A stretch of DNA of 64,000 nt. Origin: VGTK01 sp046327915 (GTDB taxonomy: Bacteria; Desulfobacterota; Binatia; UBA12015). Where the stretch lies: contig JAXLXO010000005.1 of NCBI GenBank assembly GCA_046327915.1, positions 124,001-188,000 of the forward strand. Reading direction: 5' to 3'. Made by a program: the position numbers and the translations under genes. Within the stretch, counting starts at the first letter, position 1, and each line of letters opens with the position of its first letter. Below, in pieces: positions 42,196 to 50,448 of this stretch. Under the pieces are notes generated by a model that saw only the letters and a program-made list of their open reading frames with translations, did not search any database and was not told where the DNA came from.

Positions 42196-42269
42196 GGGCG
42201 TCACCTCCGCGACGTTCGTATGCCGCGGCGCGCCGGAGGGTCAATTCGCAGCGAGTCGTGCGTTGCGCG

Positions 42270-43460
42270 TCAGCGTGCGCCGGCGTCGACCACGGCGATG
42301 TCCGAGAGGTTGAAGATGCCGTCGCGGAAGGGCACGACGATCGCCGGCTCCCACGTGAGGCCGCCGTCGTGCGTGACGCCGCCGGCGCCGGTGGCGACCC
42401 ACAGCCCCTCGTCGGCGGTCGCGAAGCGCAGCGCGTGGATCTCGAAGCCCGGAGGGATCGCGGCGTCCACCGTCACCCAGGTCAGACCGCCGTCGTCCGT
42501 GCGTTGCAACTGGTTGCCGCCGCGCCAGCCGCGCAGCTCGGAGGTGAAGTCGAGCGGCGCGTAGCAGCAGTTGTAGCCAGCGTCCGCGACCGTGGTCCAA
42601 GTCAGGCCGCCGTCGTCGGAGCGCACGACGAGGTTGAAGCCGGAGAGCCCGATCGACTCGTCCCGCTCGCACGCGACGTCCAGTGCGTGTGGGAAGTCTG
42701 CCGTCGCCGGCATGCTCTGCCAGGTGCGTCCCGCGTCGCGGGAGAGGAGCAGCGGGGTTCGCTCTCGCGCGATCACGCCGATCCCGGACTCGGTGAAGCA
42801 CGCGGCTGCACCCCTGCCGCCTTCGATCGCGGGCGCGCCGTCGATCGGCGCTGGTCGCCACGACGCGCCACCGTCCTCGGTGAGGAGAACGAACGCCTGC
42901 GTGCGGTAGAGGGTGATCGGTCCAAAGGAGCCGGCCACCTCGTCGGTGGTGCCCCAGCCCGACATGATGCCTCGCCGTGCGTCGAGAAAGCGCACGACGT
43001 CGAACGCATTCACGCCTCGCGCGGTCGCGGCGGCGGGGACCTCGATGCCGTCCTCCTTGCGCGTCCAGCTGACGCCGCCATCGACGGTGTGCAGGACGAT
43101 CCCGCCCGGTCCGACCGCCCAGCCGTCGAGCGCGCTGGCGAAGGCGACGCTGCCGAGGCCGGAGTCGAAATACTGCCGCGTCCAGGTCCGCCCGAGGTCG
43201 TCCGAGCGCGCGAGGACGCCACGCTCGCAGTAGTCGCCGAAGCGCGTGCACCCGCAGCCCAGACGGGCGTCGGCGCCGCAGCCGGCGACCCACAGCACGG
43301 GTGGAGCAGTCGGCGCAGGCTCGAGCCCGGTCGGCATCGGTGTGGACGTTGCGACGGGCGAGGGCGTCGCCGACGGGTCGCGATCCGACTCGCCCGAGCC
43401 GCAGCCGAGCGCCAGCGACACGAGCGCAACCAAGACACCGACGGCCACACGCAGCTTCAC
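42270..43460 (-). CDS. lipoprotein with BNR/Ycf48-like beta-propeller repeats
   Basis: From GTG 43460 the 396-residue protein starts with a lipoprotein signal (KLRVAVGVLVALVSLALGCG, lipobox LALGC) and a Pro/Thr/Ser-rich spacer. The body has at least five repeats of the form S-x-D-x-G-x-T-W (RSDDLGRTWTRQ, TVDGGVSWTR, TEDGGASWRP, RDAGRTWQSM, RSDDGGLTWTTV, RTDDGGLTWVTV, THDGGLTWEP), the Asp-box/BNR motif of seven-bladed propellers, related to photosystem II assembly factor Ycf48 and sialidase-like folds. An ATG at 43517 would extend it, but that leaves only 26 bases to the divergent SDR gene at 43544, so the GTG is preferred. Outside-the-cytoplasm scaffold or binding protein; no catalytic residues are evident. 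Confidence 0.82.
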   Translation of the reverse strand: MKLRVAVGVLVALVSLALGCGSGESDRDPSATPSPVATSTPMPTGLEPAPTAPPVLWVAGCGADARLGCGCTRFGDYCERGVLARSDDLGRTWTRQYFDSGLGSVAFASALDGWAVGPGGIVLHTVDGGVSWTRKEDGIEVPAAATARGVNAFDVVRFLDARRGIMSGWGTTDEVAGSFGPITLYRTQAFVLLTEDGGASWRPAPIDGAPAIEGGRGAAACFTESGIGVIARERTPLLLSRDAGRTWQSMPATADFPHALDVACERDESIGLSGFNLVVRSDDGGLTWTTVADAGYNCCYAPLDFTSELRGWRGGNQLQRTDDGGLTWVTVDAAIPPGFEIHALRFATADEGLWVATGAGGVTHDGGLTWEPAIVVPFRDGIFNLSDIAVVDAGAR

Positions 43461-43543
43461 CGGAGGAACGGACGCACGAGGGGGACCGAGCTTACGCGTC
43501 CGGATCGTTGACCCCATCCGCGACCGGGTGCGAAAGTCCGCGC

Positions 43544-44416
43544 ATGCCGCTCCCCGAGCCGCCCGCCGCAGGAAGTCCGATGCTCCCGCCCGGCACGTAC
43601 GTCGGTCAGGTCGTCGCCGTCACCGGCGGTGGTACCGGACTCGGCAAGGCGATGGCGATCGAGTTCGCGCGTCTCGGCGCCGGCGTCGCGATCCTGTCGC
43701 GCAAGCCCGAGCAGCGGCAGCGCGGCATCGAGGCGGTGGAGGCCGCGGGCGGACGCGCGTGCGGCGCCGAGGTCGACATCCGGCAGCCGGATCAGATCGC
43801 GCGCGCCTTCGACGAGGTCGAGCGCGCGCTGGGTCCGATCGACGTGCTGGTGAACAACGCGGCCGGCAACTTCCCCGTCGTGTCGGAGGACCTGAGCCCG
43901 AACGGCTGGCGTGCGGTCACGCAGATCGTGCTCGACGGCACGTGGTTCTGCTCGCACGAGCTCGCGAAGCGCTGCATCGCCGCGAATCGTCCCGGCGTGA
44001 TCCTGAACATCGGCGCCACCTACTCGCTGAACGGCGGACCCGGTGCCGTGCACTCCGCTGCTGCGAAGGCCGGCGTGCACAACCTGACGATGACGCTCGC
44101 GGTCGAGTGGGCGCAGCACGGCATCCGCGTCAACGAGCTGATGCCCGGGATGTTCCCGCACGAGGACATGGCGGCGCACATGAAGGCGAACCGTCCCGAG
44201 GGCTACTCGGAAGCCGGCAAGCAGGTGCCCGCCGGACGCGTCGGACGGCTGCACGAGCTCGGCTGGGCCGCGACCTACCTCTGCTCGCCGTACGCCGCGT
44301 ACGTGACCGGCCACAGCTTCGTCATCGACGGCGCGAACTGGCTGCGTCGCGGCCTGCAGATGCCGGAGTACAAGCCGGTGCGCGAGCAGATCCGCGCGCG
44401 TCCGACGACGCGCTGA
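43544..44416 (+). CDS. SDR-family reductase of the 2,4-dienoyl-CoA reductase type
   Basis: The 290-residue protein is a short-chain dehydrogenase: VVAVTGGGTGLGKAMAIEFA is the NADP-binding loop, NNAAGNF the fourth strand and IGATYSLNGGPGAVHSAAAK the active-site region. The usual Tyr of YxxxK is His here (HSAAAK). This is as in 2,4-dienoyl-CoA reductases (DECR), which lack a YxxxK and use other residues, rather than a sign of inactivation. VEWAQHGIRVNELMPGMF and the extended C-terminal LRRGLQMPEY also fit that subfamily. ATG 43544 or 43580 may be used. It would reduce polyunsaturated acyl-CoA intermediates in beta-oxidation. Confidence 0.82.
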   Translation: MPLPEPPAAGSPMLPPGTYVGQVVAVTGGGTGLGKAMAIEFARLGAGVAILSRKPEQRQRGIEAVEAAGGRACGAEVDIRQPDQIARAFDEVERALGPIDVLVNNAAGNFPVVSEDLSPNGWRAVTQIVLDGTWFCSHELAKRCIAANRPGVILNIGATYSLNGGPGAVHSAAAKAGVHNLTMTLAVEWAQHGIRVNELMPGMFPHEDMAAHMKANRPEGYSEAGKQVPAGRVGRLHELGWAATYLCSPYAAYVTGHSFVIDGANWLRRGLQMPEYKPVREQIRARPTTR

Positions 44417-44464
44417 CCCGCGCACCGCACCTCTTCGCGGGCAGCGCGGTCCCCCGCGCGCGCG

Positions 44465-45019
44465 TCAGCCGCCGACCAGCGCCAGCACGCCGAGCAGCGC
44501 GAAGAGTCCCGCCGCGATCGTGCGGATCACGCGCAGCGGCAGACGCTCCGCGGCCTTGCCGCCGAGCCACACGACGGGAACGTTCGCGATCAGCATGCCG
44601 AGCGTCGTCGCCGACACCACCATGACGAGCGACGGGTAGCGCGCCGCGAGCATGATCGTCGCGACCTGCGTCTTGTCGCCGATCTCCGCGAAGAAGAAGA
44701 GGATCAGCGTCGCGACGAACGGACCGTAGCGGTAGGCGGAGTGCTCCTCTTCCTCCATCTTGTCGGGGATCAGCGTCCACGCGGCGACCGCGAGGAACGA
44801 GATGCCGAGCACCCAGCGCAGCACGTCCGGCGTCAAGTATGACTGCACGAGCTGACCCAGCCACGCCGCCACGGCGTGGTTGAGGATCGTCGCGGCGAGG
44901 ATGCCGAGCACGATCGGCCACGGCTTCCGGTAGCGCGCGGCGAGCACGAGCGAGAGCAGCTGCGTCTTGTCGCCGACCTCGGCCAGCGCCACGACCGAGG
45001 TCGCGATCAGGAACTCCAT
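44465..45019 (-). CDS. TMEM165/GDT1 (UPF0016) family membrane transporter
   Basis: The 184-residue membrane protein has the two diagnostic ExGDKT motifs, ALAEVGDKTQLLSLVLAARY near residue 14 and FFAEIGDKTQVATIMLAARY near residue 110, in two inverted halves of three membrane spans each. A charged central loop (PDKMEEEEHSAYRYG) separates them. GDT1/MneA-type proteins transport Ca2+ or Mn2+ with H+ exchange. ATG 45019 is chosen because TAGGAG lies ten bases upstream; the longer frame uses TTG. The neighbouring P450 gene starts beyond it and is separate. The family call is secure; the ion is inferred from relatives. Confidence 0.92.
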   Translation of the reverse strand: MEFLIATSVVALAEVGDKTQLLSLVLAARYRKPWPIVLGILAATILNHAVAAWLGQLVQSYLTPDVLRWVLGISFLAVAAWTLIPDKMEEEEHSAYRYGPFVATLILFFFAEIGDKTQVATIMLAARYPSLVMVVSATTLGMLIANVPVVWLGGKAAERLPLRVIRTIAAGLFALLGVLALVGG

Positions 45020-45047
45020 CGCCAACGCTCCTAGCGAACGACGGGCG

Positions 45048-46379
45048 TCAGTGCGCGCGCAGCCGGTAGTCGACCGGGCACGGGCGCGCCGCGCGCGCGA
45101 CGGCGCCGAGCTGCTGGCGTCGCGGCCGCACCTCGACGAAGCGCGGCGTGAAGTCGTAGCGGTCGACCAGGCGCCGCACCGCGAGGCGGATCGCGGTGAT
45201 GGAGAAGCGCTGCGCCGGGCACGAGTGGCTGCCGTGCCCGAACGTGCTCACCAGCTCCTTCGTCTCGAGCGGCACGCACGGCGCGAGCCGACGTCCCTCG
45301 TAGTGCGCCGGATCGAAGCGCTCGAGGCCGGGTGCGGCGGAGCAGTTGTTCACCGACAGCATCGTCGTGATCAGGACGCCGGGCGAGAGACGATACGTCC
45401 GCACGCCGTCGTCGAAGTCGAGCGGGGCGAGTACCTGCCGCAGCGTGATCGAGCGCTGCGCCATGCGGATCGACTCGTTCGCGCACTGCTCGAGCAGCAC
45501 GTCGTCGCCGTCGCGCACGCGTGCGAGCAGGTCCGGACGCAGCAACAGATTGGCGAACGTCCACGCGAGCGCGGCATAGAGGTTCGACTGCGAGCCCAGG
45601 TGGAGCATGATGACGTCGCGCGCGATGCCGGCGTTGCGCTCCGCGGGCGCCGCGTCGGCCCACGACGCGGCGATCTGATCGAGGAAGTCGCCCGCGCGCT
45701 CGCCGCGCCGCTCGCGCGCCGCCAGGATCTCCGCGACGATCGCCTCGATGCCGTGCATCGCGCGGCGCTCGCGCGCGTAGCGCGTCGCCGCGATCACGAA
45801 CGCGTTGCCGGGACGGACGAAGGCGTCGGCGCTGTCGATGCGGTCGAAGAGCGGGATCAGGCGCTCGAGGTTCTCGGGTGCCGCGGCCTCGTTGCCGATC
45901 CACGACGCGAGCCCGAGCCGGTGCCCGAGGCGGCGCATCTCGCCGAACACCTCGAAGCTGCCGCTCGCGCCGAGCTGCTCGAGCTCGCGGCGCACCGCTT
46001 CCTCGAGATTTCCGACGTAGCGCTCGACCTCCTCGCCGCCGAACAGGTTGCGCGGACCGTTCCGGCGTCCCGCGAACAGCTCGCCGGGGATCTTGAGCTT
46101 GAGCAGGTTGTAGGTCGCGAGGCCGAAGCTCGCGCGGCTCTCGGGCAGGGCGTAGAGGCCGCGCACGCCGGCGGCCGAGAACACGCAGAACAGGCGGAAG
46201 CCGAACGCGTCGACGACGTAGGTGTCGCCGAGCGCGCGCCGCGCGTCGGCGAAGAAGGCCGTCGGGTCACCCAGCAGCCCGAGCCCAGCGCCGACCCACG
46301 GGATCGCGCCCGGCGCGCGCGGCGGCATCGGCTCGATCGGCGCGAGCGTCGGGACGGGCAGTGCGAGGGCGGTGGGCAC
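45048..46379 (-). CDS. cytochrome P450 (second, distinct from the phosphonate-operon P450)
   Basis: The 443-residue protein is a P450 of the longer, CYP51/eukaryote-like layout. It has the K-helix ExxR (ANESIRMAQR), a heme loop FGHGSHSCPAQRFS with Cys387, and the N-terminal PGAIPWVGAGLGLLGDPTAF proline-rich entry. The expected I-helix oxygen-activation Thr region reads IMLHLGSQSNLYAALAWT, with Ser/Asn rather than the usual AGxxT; this departs from typical monooxygenases and may indicate a non-standard reaction such as peroxygenase, isomerase or dehydratase chemistry (as in CYP7/CYP8-like enzymes). No N-terminal membrane anchor is seen. An SDR gene lies 10 bases upstream on the same strand and is probably co-transcribed, suggesting alcohol/ketone processing of one substrate. 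Confidence 0.88.
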   Translation of the reverse strand: MPTALALPVPTLAPIEPMPPRAPGAIPWVGAGLGLLGDPTAFFADARRALGDTYVVDAFGFRLFCVFSAAGVRGLYALPESRASFGLATYNLLKLKIPGELFAGRRNGPRNLFGGEEVERYVGNLEEAVRRELEQLGASGSFEVFGEMRRLGHRLGLASWIGNEAAAPENLERLIPLFDRIDSADAFVRPGNAFVIAATRYARERRAMHGIEAIVAEILAARERRGERAGDFLDQIAASWADAAPAERNAGIARDVIMLHLGSQSNLYAALAWTFANLLLRPDLLARVRDGDDVLLEQCANESIRMAQRSITLRQVLAPLDFDDGVRTYRLSPGVLITTMLSVNNCSAAPGLERFDPAHYEGRRLAPCVPLETKELVSTFGHGSHSCPAQRFSITAIRLAVRRLVDRYDFTPRFVEVRPRRQQLGAVARAARPCPVDYRLRAH

Positions 46380-46389
46380 GCGGCGTCCG

Positions 46390-47139
46390 CTACGACAGCA
46401 TGCCGCCGTCGACGCGGACCTCGGCGCCGGTCATGTGCGCGCCGTCGTCCGAGGCGAGCATCGCGATCACGCTCGCGACGCGCGACGGGTGCGCGGCACC
46501 GCTCGGCGAGCGCACGCGCTCGAGCAGCTTGAAGTTCGCACCCTCCGGGAGGCGGAACGACTTCATGATCGGCGTCTTGATCTCGCCGGGACACACCGCG
46601 TTCGCGCGCACGCCCTGCTCGACGTAGTCGATCGCGAGGTTCTTCGTGAGCGCGAGGATGCCGCCCTTCGACGCGGAGTACGCGGCTCCCCATGGCTGTC
46701 CTGCGAGGGCTGCGGTCGACGACAGGTTCACGATGTTGCCGCGCGTCGCGATCAGGTGCGGCAGCGCCGCGCGGCAGAAGAGGAACGTGCCGGTGAGATT
46801 GACGGTGATCACGCGGTTCCAGTCGGCGAGCGACAGCTCGTGCGTGTGGTCGAAGCGCAGGATCCCGGCGATGTTGCACAGCACGTCGATGCGTCCGAAG
46901 CGCGCGACGCAAGCCGCGACGGTCTCCTCGACCTGCGCCTCCTCGCCCTGGTCGCAGCCCCGCGTCGCGATCTCGGCGCCGAGGGCGCGGACTTCCTCGG
47001 CGACCTTCGCGAGCCCGTCCTCCTGCACGTCGCAGGCGAAGAGGGTGGCGCCTTCCTCCGCGAGGCGGAGTGCGGTCGCGCGCCCGATCCCGGACGCGGC
47101 ACCCGTCACGAGCGCGACCTTGCCGTCGAACCGTCTCAT
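46390..47139 (-). CDS. SDR-family oxidoreductase
   Basis: The 249-residue classical short-chain dehydrogenase has VALVTGAASGIGRATALRLA (NAD(P)-binding), CNIAGILRFDHTHELSLADW and the catalytic set NLSSTAALAGQPWGAAYSAS (Ser, Tyr) followed by KGG (Lys), with VCPGEIKTPIMKSF after. It resembles 3-oxoacyl reductases and cyclopentanol/steroid-type dehydrogenases. Start ATG 47139 is chosen from the domain boundary; GGAG precedes it. It is upstream of the P450 gene with a 10-base gap, so the two form an operon, and it is divergent from the Fe(II)/2OG oxygenase with 99 bases between the starts. Confidence 0.9.
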   Translation of the reverse strand: MRRFDGKVALVTGAASGIGRATALRLAEEGATLFACDVQEDGLAKVAEEVRALGAEIATRGCDQGEEAQVEETVAACVARFGRIDVLCNIAGILRFDHTHELSLADWNRVITVNLTGTFLFCRAALPHLIATRGNIVNLSSTAALAGQPWGAAYSASKGGILALTKNLAIDYVEQGVRANAVCPGEIKTPIMKSFRLPEGANFKLLERVRSPSGAAHPSRVASVIAMLASDDGAHMTGAEVRVDGGMLS

Positions 47140-47238
47140 CGCCCGCTCCGTTCGCGTCGTGCCGTCTGCATCGCGCGTGCAGTAGCGCACCGGACCGGGC
47201 GGAGGGAAGCGCCGCGCGGCGTGCTATCCGGAGCGACG

Positions 47239-48234
47239 ATGGCACGGACCGCGAGCGAGCTGCCGGTCGTGGACGTCGCGGAGCTGGTGCGCGGCGGTGA
47301 CGCACGGCACGAGGTCGCGCGGCGCATCGACGCCGCCTGCCGTGACGCGGGCTTCTTCTACGTCGTCGGCCACGGCGTCGATCGCGGACTGCAGGACACG
47401 CTGGTGGCGGAGAGCCGGCGCTTCTTCGCGCGCCCCGACGCGGACAAGGCGCGCATCGCGATGTCGCACGGCGGGCGTGCCTGGCGCGGCTGGTTCCCGG
47501 TCGGCGGTGAGCTGACCTCGGGGCGTCCGGATCTGAAGGAGGGCGTGTACTTCGGTGCCGAGCTCGCGCCCGACCATCCGCTGTTGCGCGCCGGCACGCC
47601 GCTGCACGGAGCGAACCTGTTCCCCGACGACATGCCCGCATTCCGCGACGCGGTGCTGCGCTGGATGGACGCCATGACGTCGCTCGGCCACGCGCTGCTG
47701 CGCGGCATGGCGCTGGCGCTCGGCCTGCCCGAGGGCGAGCTCGCCGAGCGCTTCGGCACGACGCCGCTCACGCTGTTCCGCATCTTCAACTATCCGGCGC
47801 CGCCGCCGGTTGACGACGGCTGGGGCGTCGGCGAGCACACCGACTACGGCTTCCTCACGATCCTGAAGCAGGACGACGCGGGCGGCCTCGAGGTGCGCAC
47901 GAAGGACGGCTGGATCGCCGCCCCACCGCTGCCCGACGCGTTCGTCTGCAACATCGGCGACATGCTCGACCGCGTCACGCGCGGCCTCTACCGCTCGACG
48001 CCGCATCGCGTGCGCAATCCGTCGCGGCGCGACCGTCTGTCGTTCCCGTTCTTCTTCGACCCCGGCTGGAACGCGCGCATCGGACCGCTGGTTGCCGCGG
48101 AGCGCGCGCCCGACGACGATCGCGCGCAGCGCTGGGACGGTGCCAGCGTGCACGACTTCGACGGCACGTACGGCGACTACGTGCTGCGCAAGGTCTCGCG
48201 CGTGTTCCCGGACCTGCACCGCGACGTGCTCTGA
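47239..48234 (+). CDS. isopenicillin-N-synthase-like Fe(II)/2-oxoglutarate oxygenase
   Basis: The 331-residue protein follows the isopenicillin N synthase/gibberellin-oxidase fold: N-terminal LPVVDVAELV and DAGFFYVVGHGVDRGLQDTL (DIOX_N), then the oxygenase core. The iron triad is visible as VGEHTDYGFLTILKQD (His and Asp), with the distal His in YRSTPHRVRNPSRRDRLSFP, where the Arg and Ser (RDRLSF) bind 2-oxoglutarate. Such enzymes hydroxylate, desaturate or cyclise small molecules. ATG 47239 has GGAG nearby. It is divergent from the SDR/P450 operon, which suggests but does not prove a shared pathway. Substrate unknown. Confidence 0.9.
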   Translation: MARTASELPVVDVAELVRGGDARHEVARRIDAACRDAGFFYVVGHGVDRGLQDTLVAESRRFFARPDADKARIAMSHGGRAWRGWFPVGGELTSGRPDLKEGVYFGAELAPDHPLLRAGTPLHGANLFPDDMPAFRDAVLRWMDAMTSLGHALLRGMALALGLPEGELAERFGTTPLTLFRIFNYPAPPPVDDGWGVGEHTDYGFLTILKQDDAGGLEVRTKDGWIAAPPLPDAFVCNIGDMLDRVTRGLYRSTPHRVRNPSRRDRLSFPFFFDPGWNARIGPLVAAERAPDDDRAQRWDGASVHDFDGTYGDYVLRKVSRVFPDLHRDVL

Positions 48235-48253
48235 CGCCGCGTCGGCATCCTCG

Positions 48254-48832
48254 TCAGCGCGAGGCGGAGCACGAGCGCTCGGCGACGCGTGCGCGCACGA
48301 GCAGCTGTGCCGGGTCGATCGTGTCGTCGTCGGCAGCGCGGCTCGCGACCGCGCGCAGCATGCGCGGCAGCGCCGCGACGCTCGCGCCGCGTGCACGCAG
48401 AAGGCCGCACGCGAACGCGTCCGCGCGCGTCTCGATGTCCGCCGCGGCGTACGGGCCGCCGTCGATCGCACCGGCCAGCGCCGTGGCGCGGTCCGCGACG
48501 GCTCCGGCGTCGAGCAGATGACCCATCTCGTGTGCGACGGCGGCACGGAGCTCGTCGTCGTCGAGCGCGTCGACGAGGGCGCGGCTCACGCGGATGCGGC
48601 CGTCGGGCCAGGACCAGGCGCCGAGGGCGTCCCGGGTCGAGAGCGCGATGTCGACGTGCTCGTCCGTCGGGGCGGAGCCGGCGAGGTCACTTCCGATCCG
48701 CTCCAGTCGCTCGACGCGCCGCGCGTCCGCGTCGGGCGCGGTGCCTCCCGCGACGTGCGACGCAGAGCCCCGCGTCGCGGAGCAGCCTGCGAGTGCCGCA
48801 AGAACGAGCAGCAGATGGACGGTGCGCGCCAC
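48254..48832 (-). CDS. M48-family metallopeptidase lipoprotein, short form
   Basis: The 192-residue protein begins with a lipoprotein signal (LLLVLAALAGCSATR, lipobox LAGC at Cys17). Its zinc-binding HEMGH lies near residue 101, preceded by DALDDDELRAAVA as in M48 peptidases (DELxAVlaHExgH). The third ligand is expected in the later Glu of DIETRADAFACGLL, which matches the ExxAD motif. The protein is shorter than BepA/LoiP (about 250), so it is a minimal form. It would act in the periplasm on outer-membrane or secreted proteins. It converges on the 2OG oxygenase gene 20 bases away. Confidence 0.85.
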   Translation of the reverse strand: MARTVHLLLVLAALAGCSATRGSASHVAGGTAPDADARRVERLERIGSDLAGSAPTDEHVDIALSTRDALGAWSWPDGRIRVSRALVDALDDDELRAAVAHEMGHLLDAGAVADRATALAGAIDGGPYAAADIETRADAFACGLLRARGASVAALPRMLRAVASRAADDDTIDPAQLLVRARVAERSCSASR

Positions 48833-49050
48833 GGCGCCGATCGCAACGCGCGTGCCGCGGCGAAATCACGGCCGCACCGCGCGCGCACGCCGTCGATCTG
48901 CACACGAGATGGGCAGCTGCGCGAAAGTCCGGCGGATTCTCGTCAAAGGTCGAAACGGCGGGCTTGCCACGACGTCGAACCATGCACAGCATCGTGACGA
49001 CCGATCGCCGCCATGAGCGGCGCATCGAAACGAAAGAAAGGAACTGAGGA

Positions 49051-49314
49051 ATGAAGACGCTCGTGACGACCTTCTCGCTCGCAACCGTGCTGGCCGCGGC
49101 TCTGCCCGCGGCGGCGGTCACGGCCGGGACCTTCGACCCGCGCGACCCCAACAGCCTCGCGAGGCCGGCCGCGGCCGCGCAGCAGAAGCCGTACGCACTG
49201 ACCGGCAGCGCGCGGCGCACGACCGAGCCCAACGACACCCGTCTGCAGGTCAACAGCTACGTCGGCTCGCGGGCGGTGATCGCCGAGCACGGCGCCGGGA
49301 CGCCGCAGAAGTAG
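49051..49314 (+). CDS. small secreted protein of unknown function, 87 residues
   Basis: I do not recognise a family. The protein has a clear signal peptide (MKTLVTTFSLATVLAAALPA) and a ~60-residue mature part that is polar and probably disordered, with FDPRDPNSLARP and QVNSYVGSRAVIAEHG. A good ribosome site (AGGAACTGAGGA) ends one base before ATG 49051. A canonical Rho-independent terminator begins 22 bases after the stop, so it is an independently transcribed single gene, likely well expressed. Confidence 0.75.
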   Translation: MKTLVTTFSLATVLAAALPAAAVTAGTFDPRDPNSLARPAAAAQQKPYALTGSARRTTEPNDTRLQVNSYVGSRAVIAEHGAGTPQK

Positions 49315-49335
49315 TGCGGGGCTCTCACGCTCGCG

Positions 49336-49375
49336 AAGAAGGGCGGGTCGCCGAAGCGGCCCGCCCTTCTTTTTT
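49336..49375 (+). terminator. canonical Rho-independent terminator
   Basis: AAGAAGGGCGGG (49336-49347) pairs perfectly with CCCGCCCTTCTT (49360-49371), with a 12-base loop that can pair further (CCG/CGG), and a T6 run at 49370-49375. It ends the 87-residue secreted protein gene and is the clearest terminator in the window. Confidence 0.92.
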
Positions 49376-49416
49376 GCTTGCGCGCGGCGCGGTGCACGGC
49401 GCGCGGTGTCGCGCGA

Positions 49417-49743
49417 TCACCGCTCGGGGTGCTCACGCGCCTCGTGCTTCGGCATCGCGTTGCGGACGTACTCCTTCACGCGGTGCAGCCAGCGTCTCGC
49501 CCAGTCGAACTCGAGCGCCAGGATGCCGAGCCCCATCGGGATCACGACGAACGCCGGACCCGGCGTGACCAGCATGATGACGCCGACTCCGAGCACCGCC
49601 GACCCGACGAGCCCGATGCCGATGCGGCGCAGCACCCGGAGCGGTCCGCTCGCACCGAAGGTGCGGCTCCAGTGCTGCATCGTGTCCGCGACGTCGTCGC
49701 GCTCGGGCTCGTGGCGCGGTGCTTCGTTCCACTGCGTTTGCAT
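49417..49743 (-). CDS. PGPGW-type small membrane protein
   Basis: The 108-residue protein has two adjacent membrane segments (RRIGIGLVGSAVLGVGVIML and the following VVIPMGLGILALEF), joined by TPGPAF, and then FDWARRWLHRVKEY. This is the pattern of the putative transmembrane PGPGW family (TPGPG...IPxGLxILxxEFxWA), of unknown function. Both ends are charged and would lie in the cytoplasm. It lies between the terminator of the upstream plus gene and a GNAT gene. ATG 49743 is the natural start. Confidence 0.8.
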   Translation of the reverse strand: MQTQWNEAPRHEPERDDVADTMQHWSRTFGASGPLRVLRRIGIGLVGSAVLGVGVIMLVTPGPAFVVIPMGLGILALEFDWARRWLHRVKEYVRNAMPKHEAREHPER

Positions 49744-49839
49744 GATCTACCGTGTCTTCCGGGTCGCTTGCCGCGGATTCCGAGAGTGCTCGGAGGTGGT
49801 GGCGAAGGATTGCACGAAGCGCGCCATCCGGGCGAGCGT

Positions 49840-50367
49840 CTATCGCGCGCGCCGCACGGCGGCGGCGTGCGGCCTGACGCGGAAGATCTGGCGCAGCTCC
49901 TCGGCGTCGGCGGTCTCCTCGTAGCGCCCGTCGGTCTGCTCGCCGATGACCCGGCGCCAGAAGCGGATGGCGCGCTCGTTGCGCACCAGCTCGCTGACCT
50001 CCCAGCGGCCGGGGTGCGCGTCGAAGACCGCGTGCGCGGCGAGCGCGCCGATCCCCTGCCGCCGCTCGCGACGCAGCACGAAGAACTCGGACATCCGGTG
50101 GTCGCAGCCCGGCGCGATCCAGAGCGATGGCGCGCGCGCGACCAGCGCGAAGCCGACGCGGCGTCCGTCGGCGACGAGGATCAGGGGCAGGTCCCGGTCC
50201 TCGCCGAGCCACGACGGCAGGTGGTCCGGCTGCCAGACGCCGCGGTCGTCGAGCTGGTAGTAGCCGCCGTCGAACTCGGACAGGTCGTGCAGGTAGAGCG
50301 GGTAGACGTTGCGCAGCCAGGCACGGTCCTGCGCGGCCTCGCGCGCGTCACGCAGCTCCAGATCCAT
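49840..50367 (-). CDS. GNAT-family N-acetyltransferase
   Basis: The 175-residue protein shows the GNAT pattern: DLPLILVADGRRVGFALVAR (strand beta4), MSEFFVLRRERRQGIGALAA (acetyl-CoA-binding R-x-x-G-x-G/A), then WEVSELVRNERAIRFWRRVI (strand beta6 and the N-x-x-A-x-x-F-W motif). The YLHDLSEFDGGYYQLDDRGV N-terminal region matches predicted acetyltransferases of the YitH/MccE-like type. No substrate can be assigned. It is divergent from the AGPS-like oxidase gene, with 81 bases between the starts. Confidence 0.85.
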   Translation of the reverse strand: MDLELRDAREAAQDRAWLRNVYPLYLHDLSEFDGGYYQLDDRGVWQPDHLPSWLGEDRDLPLILVADGRRVGFALVARAPSLWIAPGCDHRMSEFFVLRRERRQGIGALAAHAVFDAHPGRWEVSELVRNERAIRFWRRVIGEQTDGRYEETADAEELRQIFRVRPHAAAVRRAR

Positions 50368-50448
50368 GGTCCCACGACGGTGCCGCGACTCCCGAACCGG
50401 GGCAAGGGTCGCCGCCGCTCCGGCCGGTTTGACAAGACGCGTCGCCCG

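Noticed and set aside
42196..42204. GTG start of the enoyl-CoA hydratase nine bases upstream
   Set aside because: GGAGG overlaps that GTG, so it cannot serve it; it serves the ATG at 42195.
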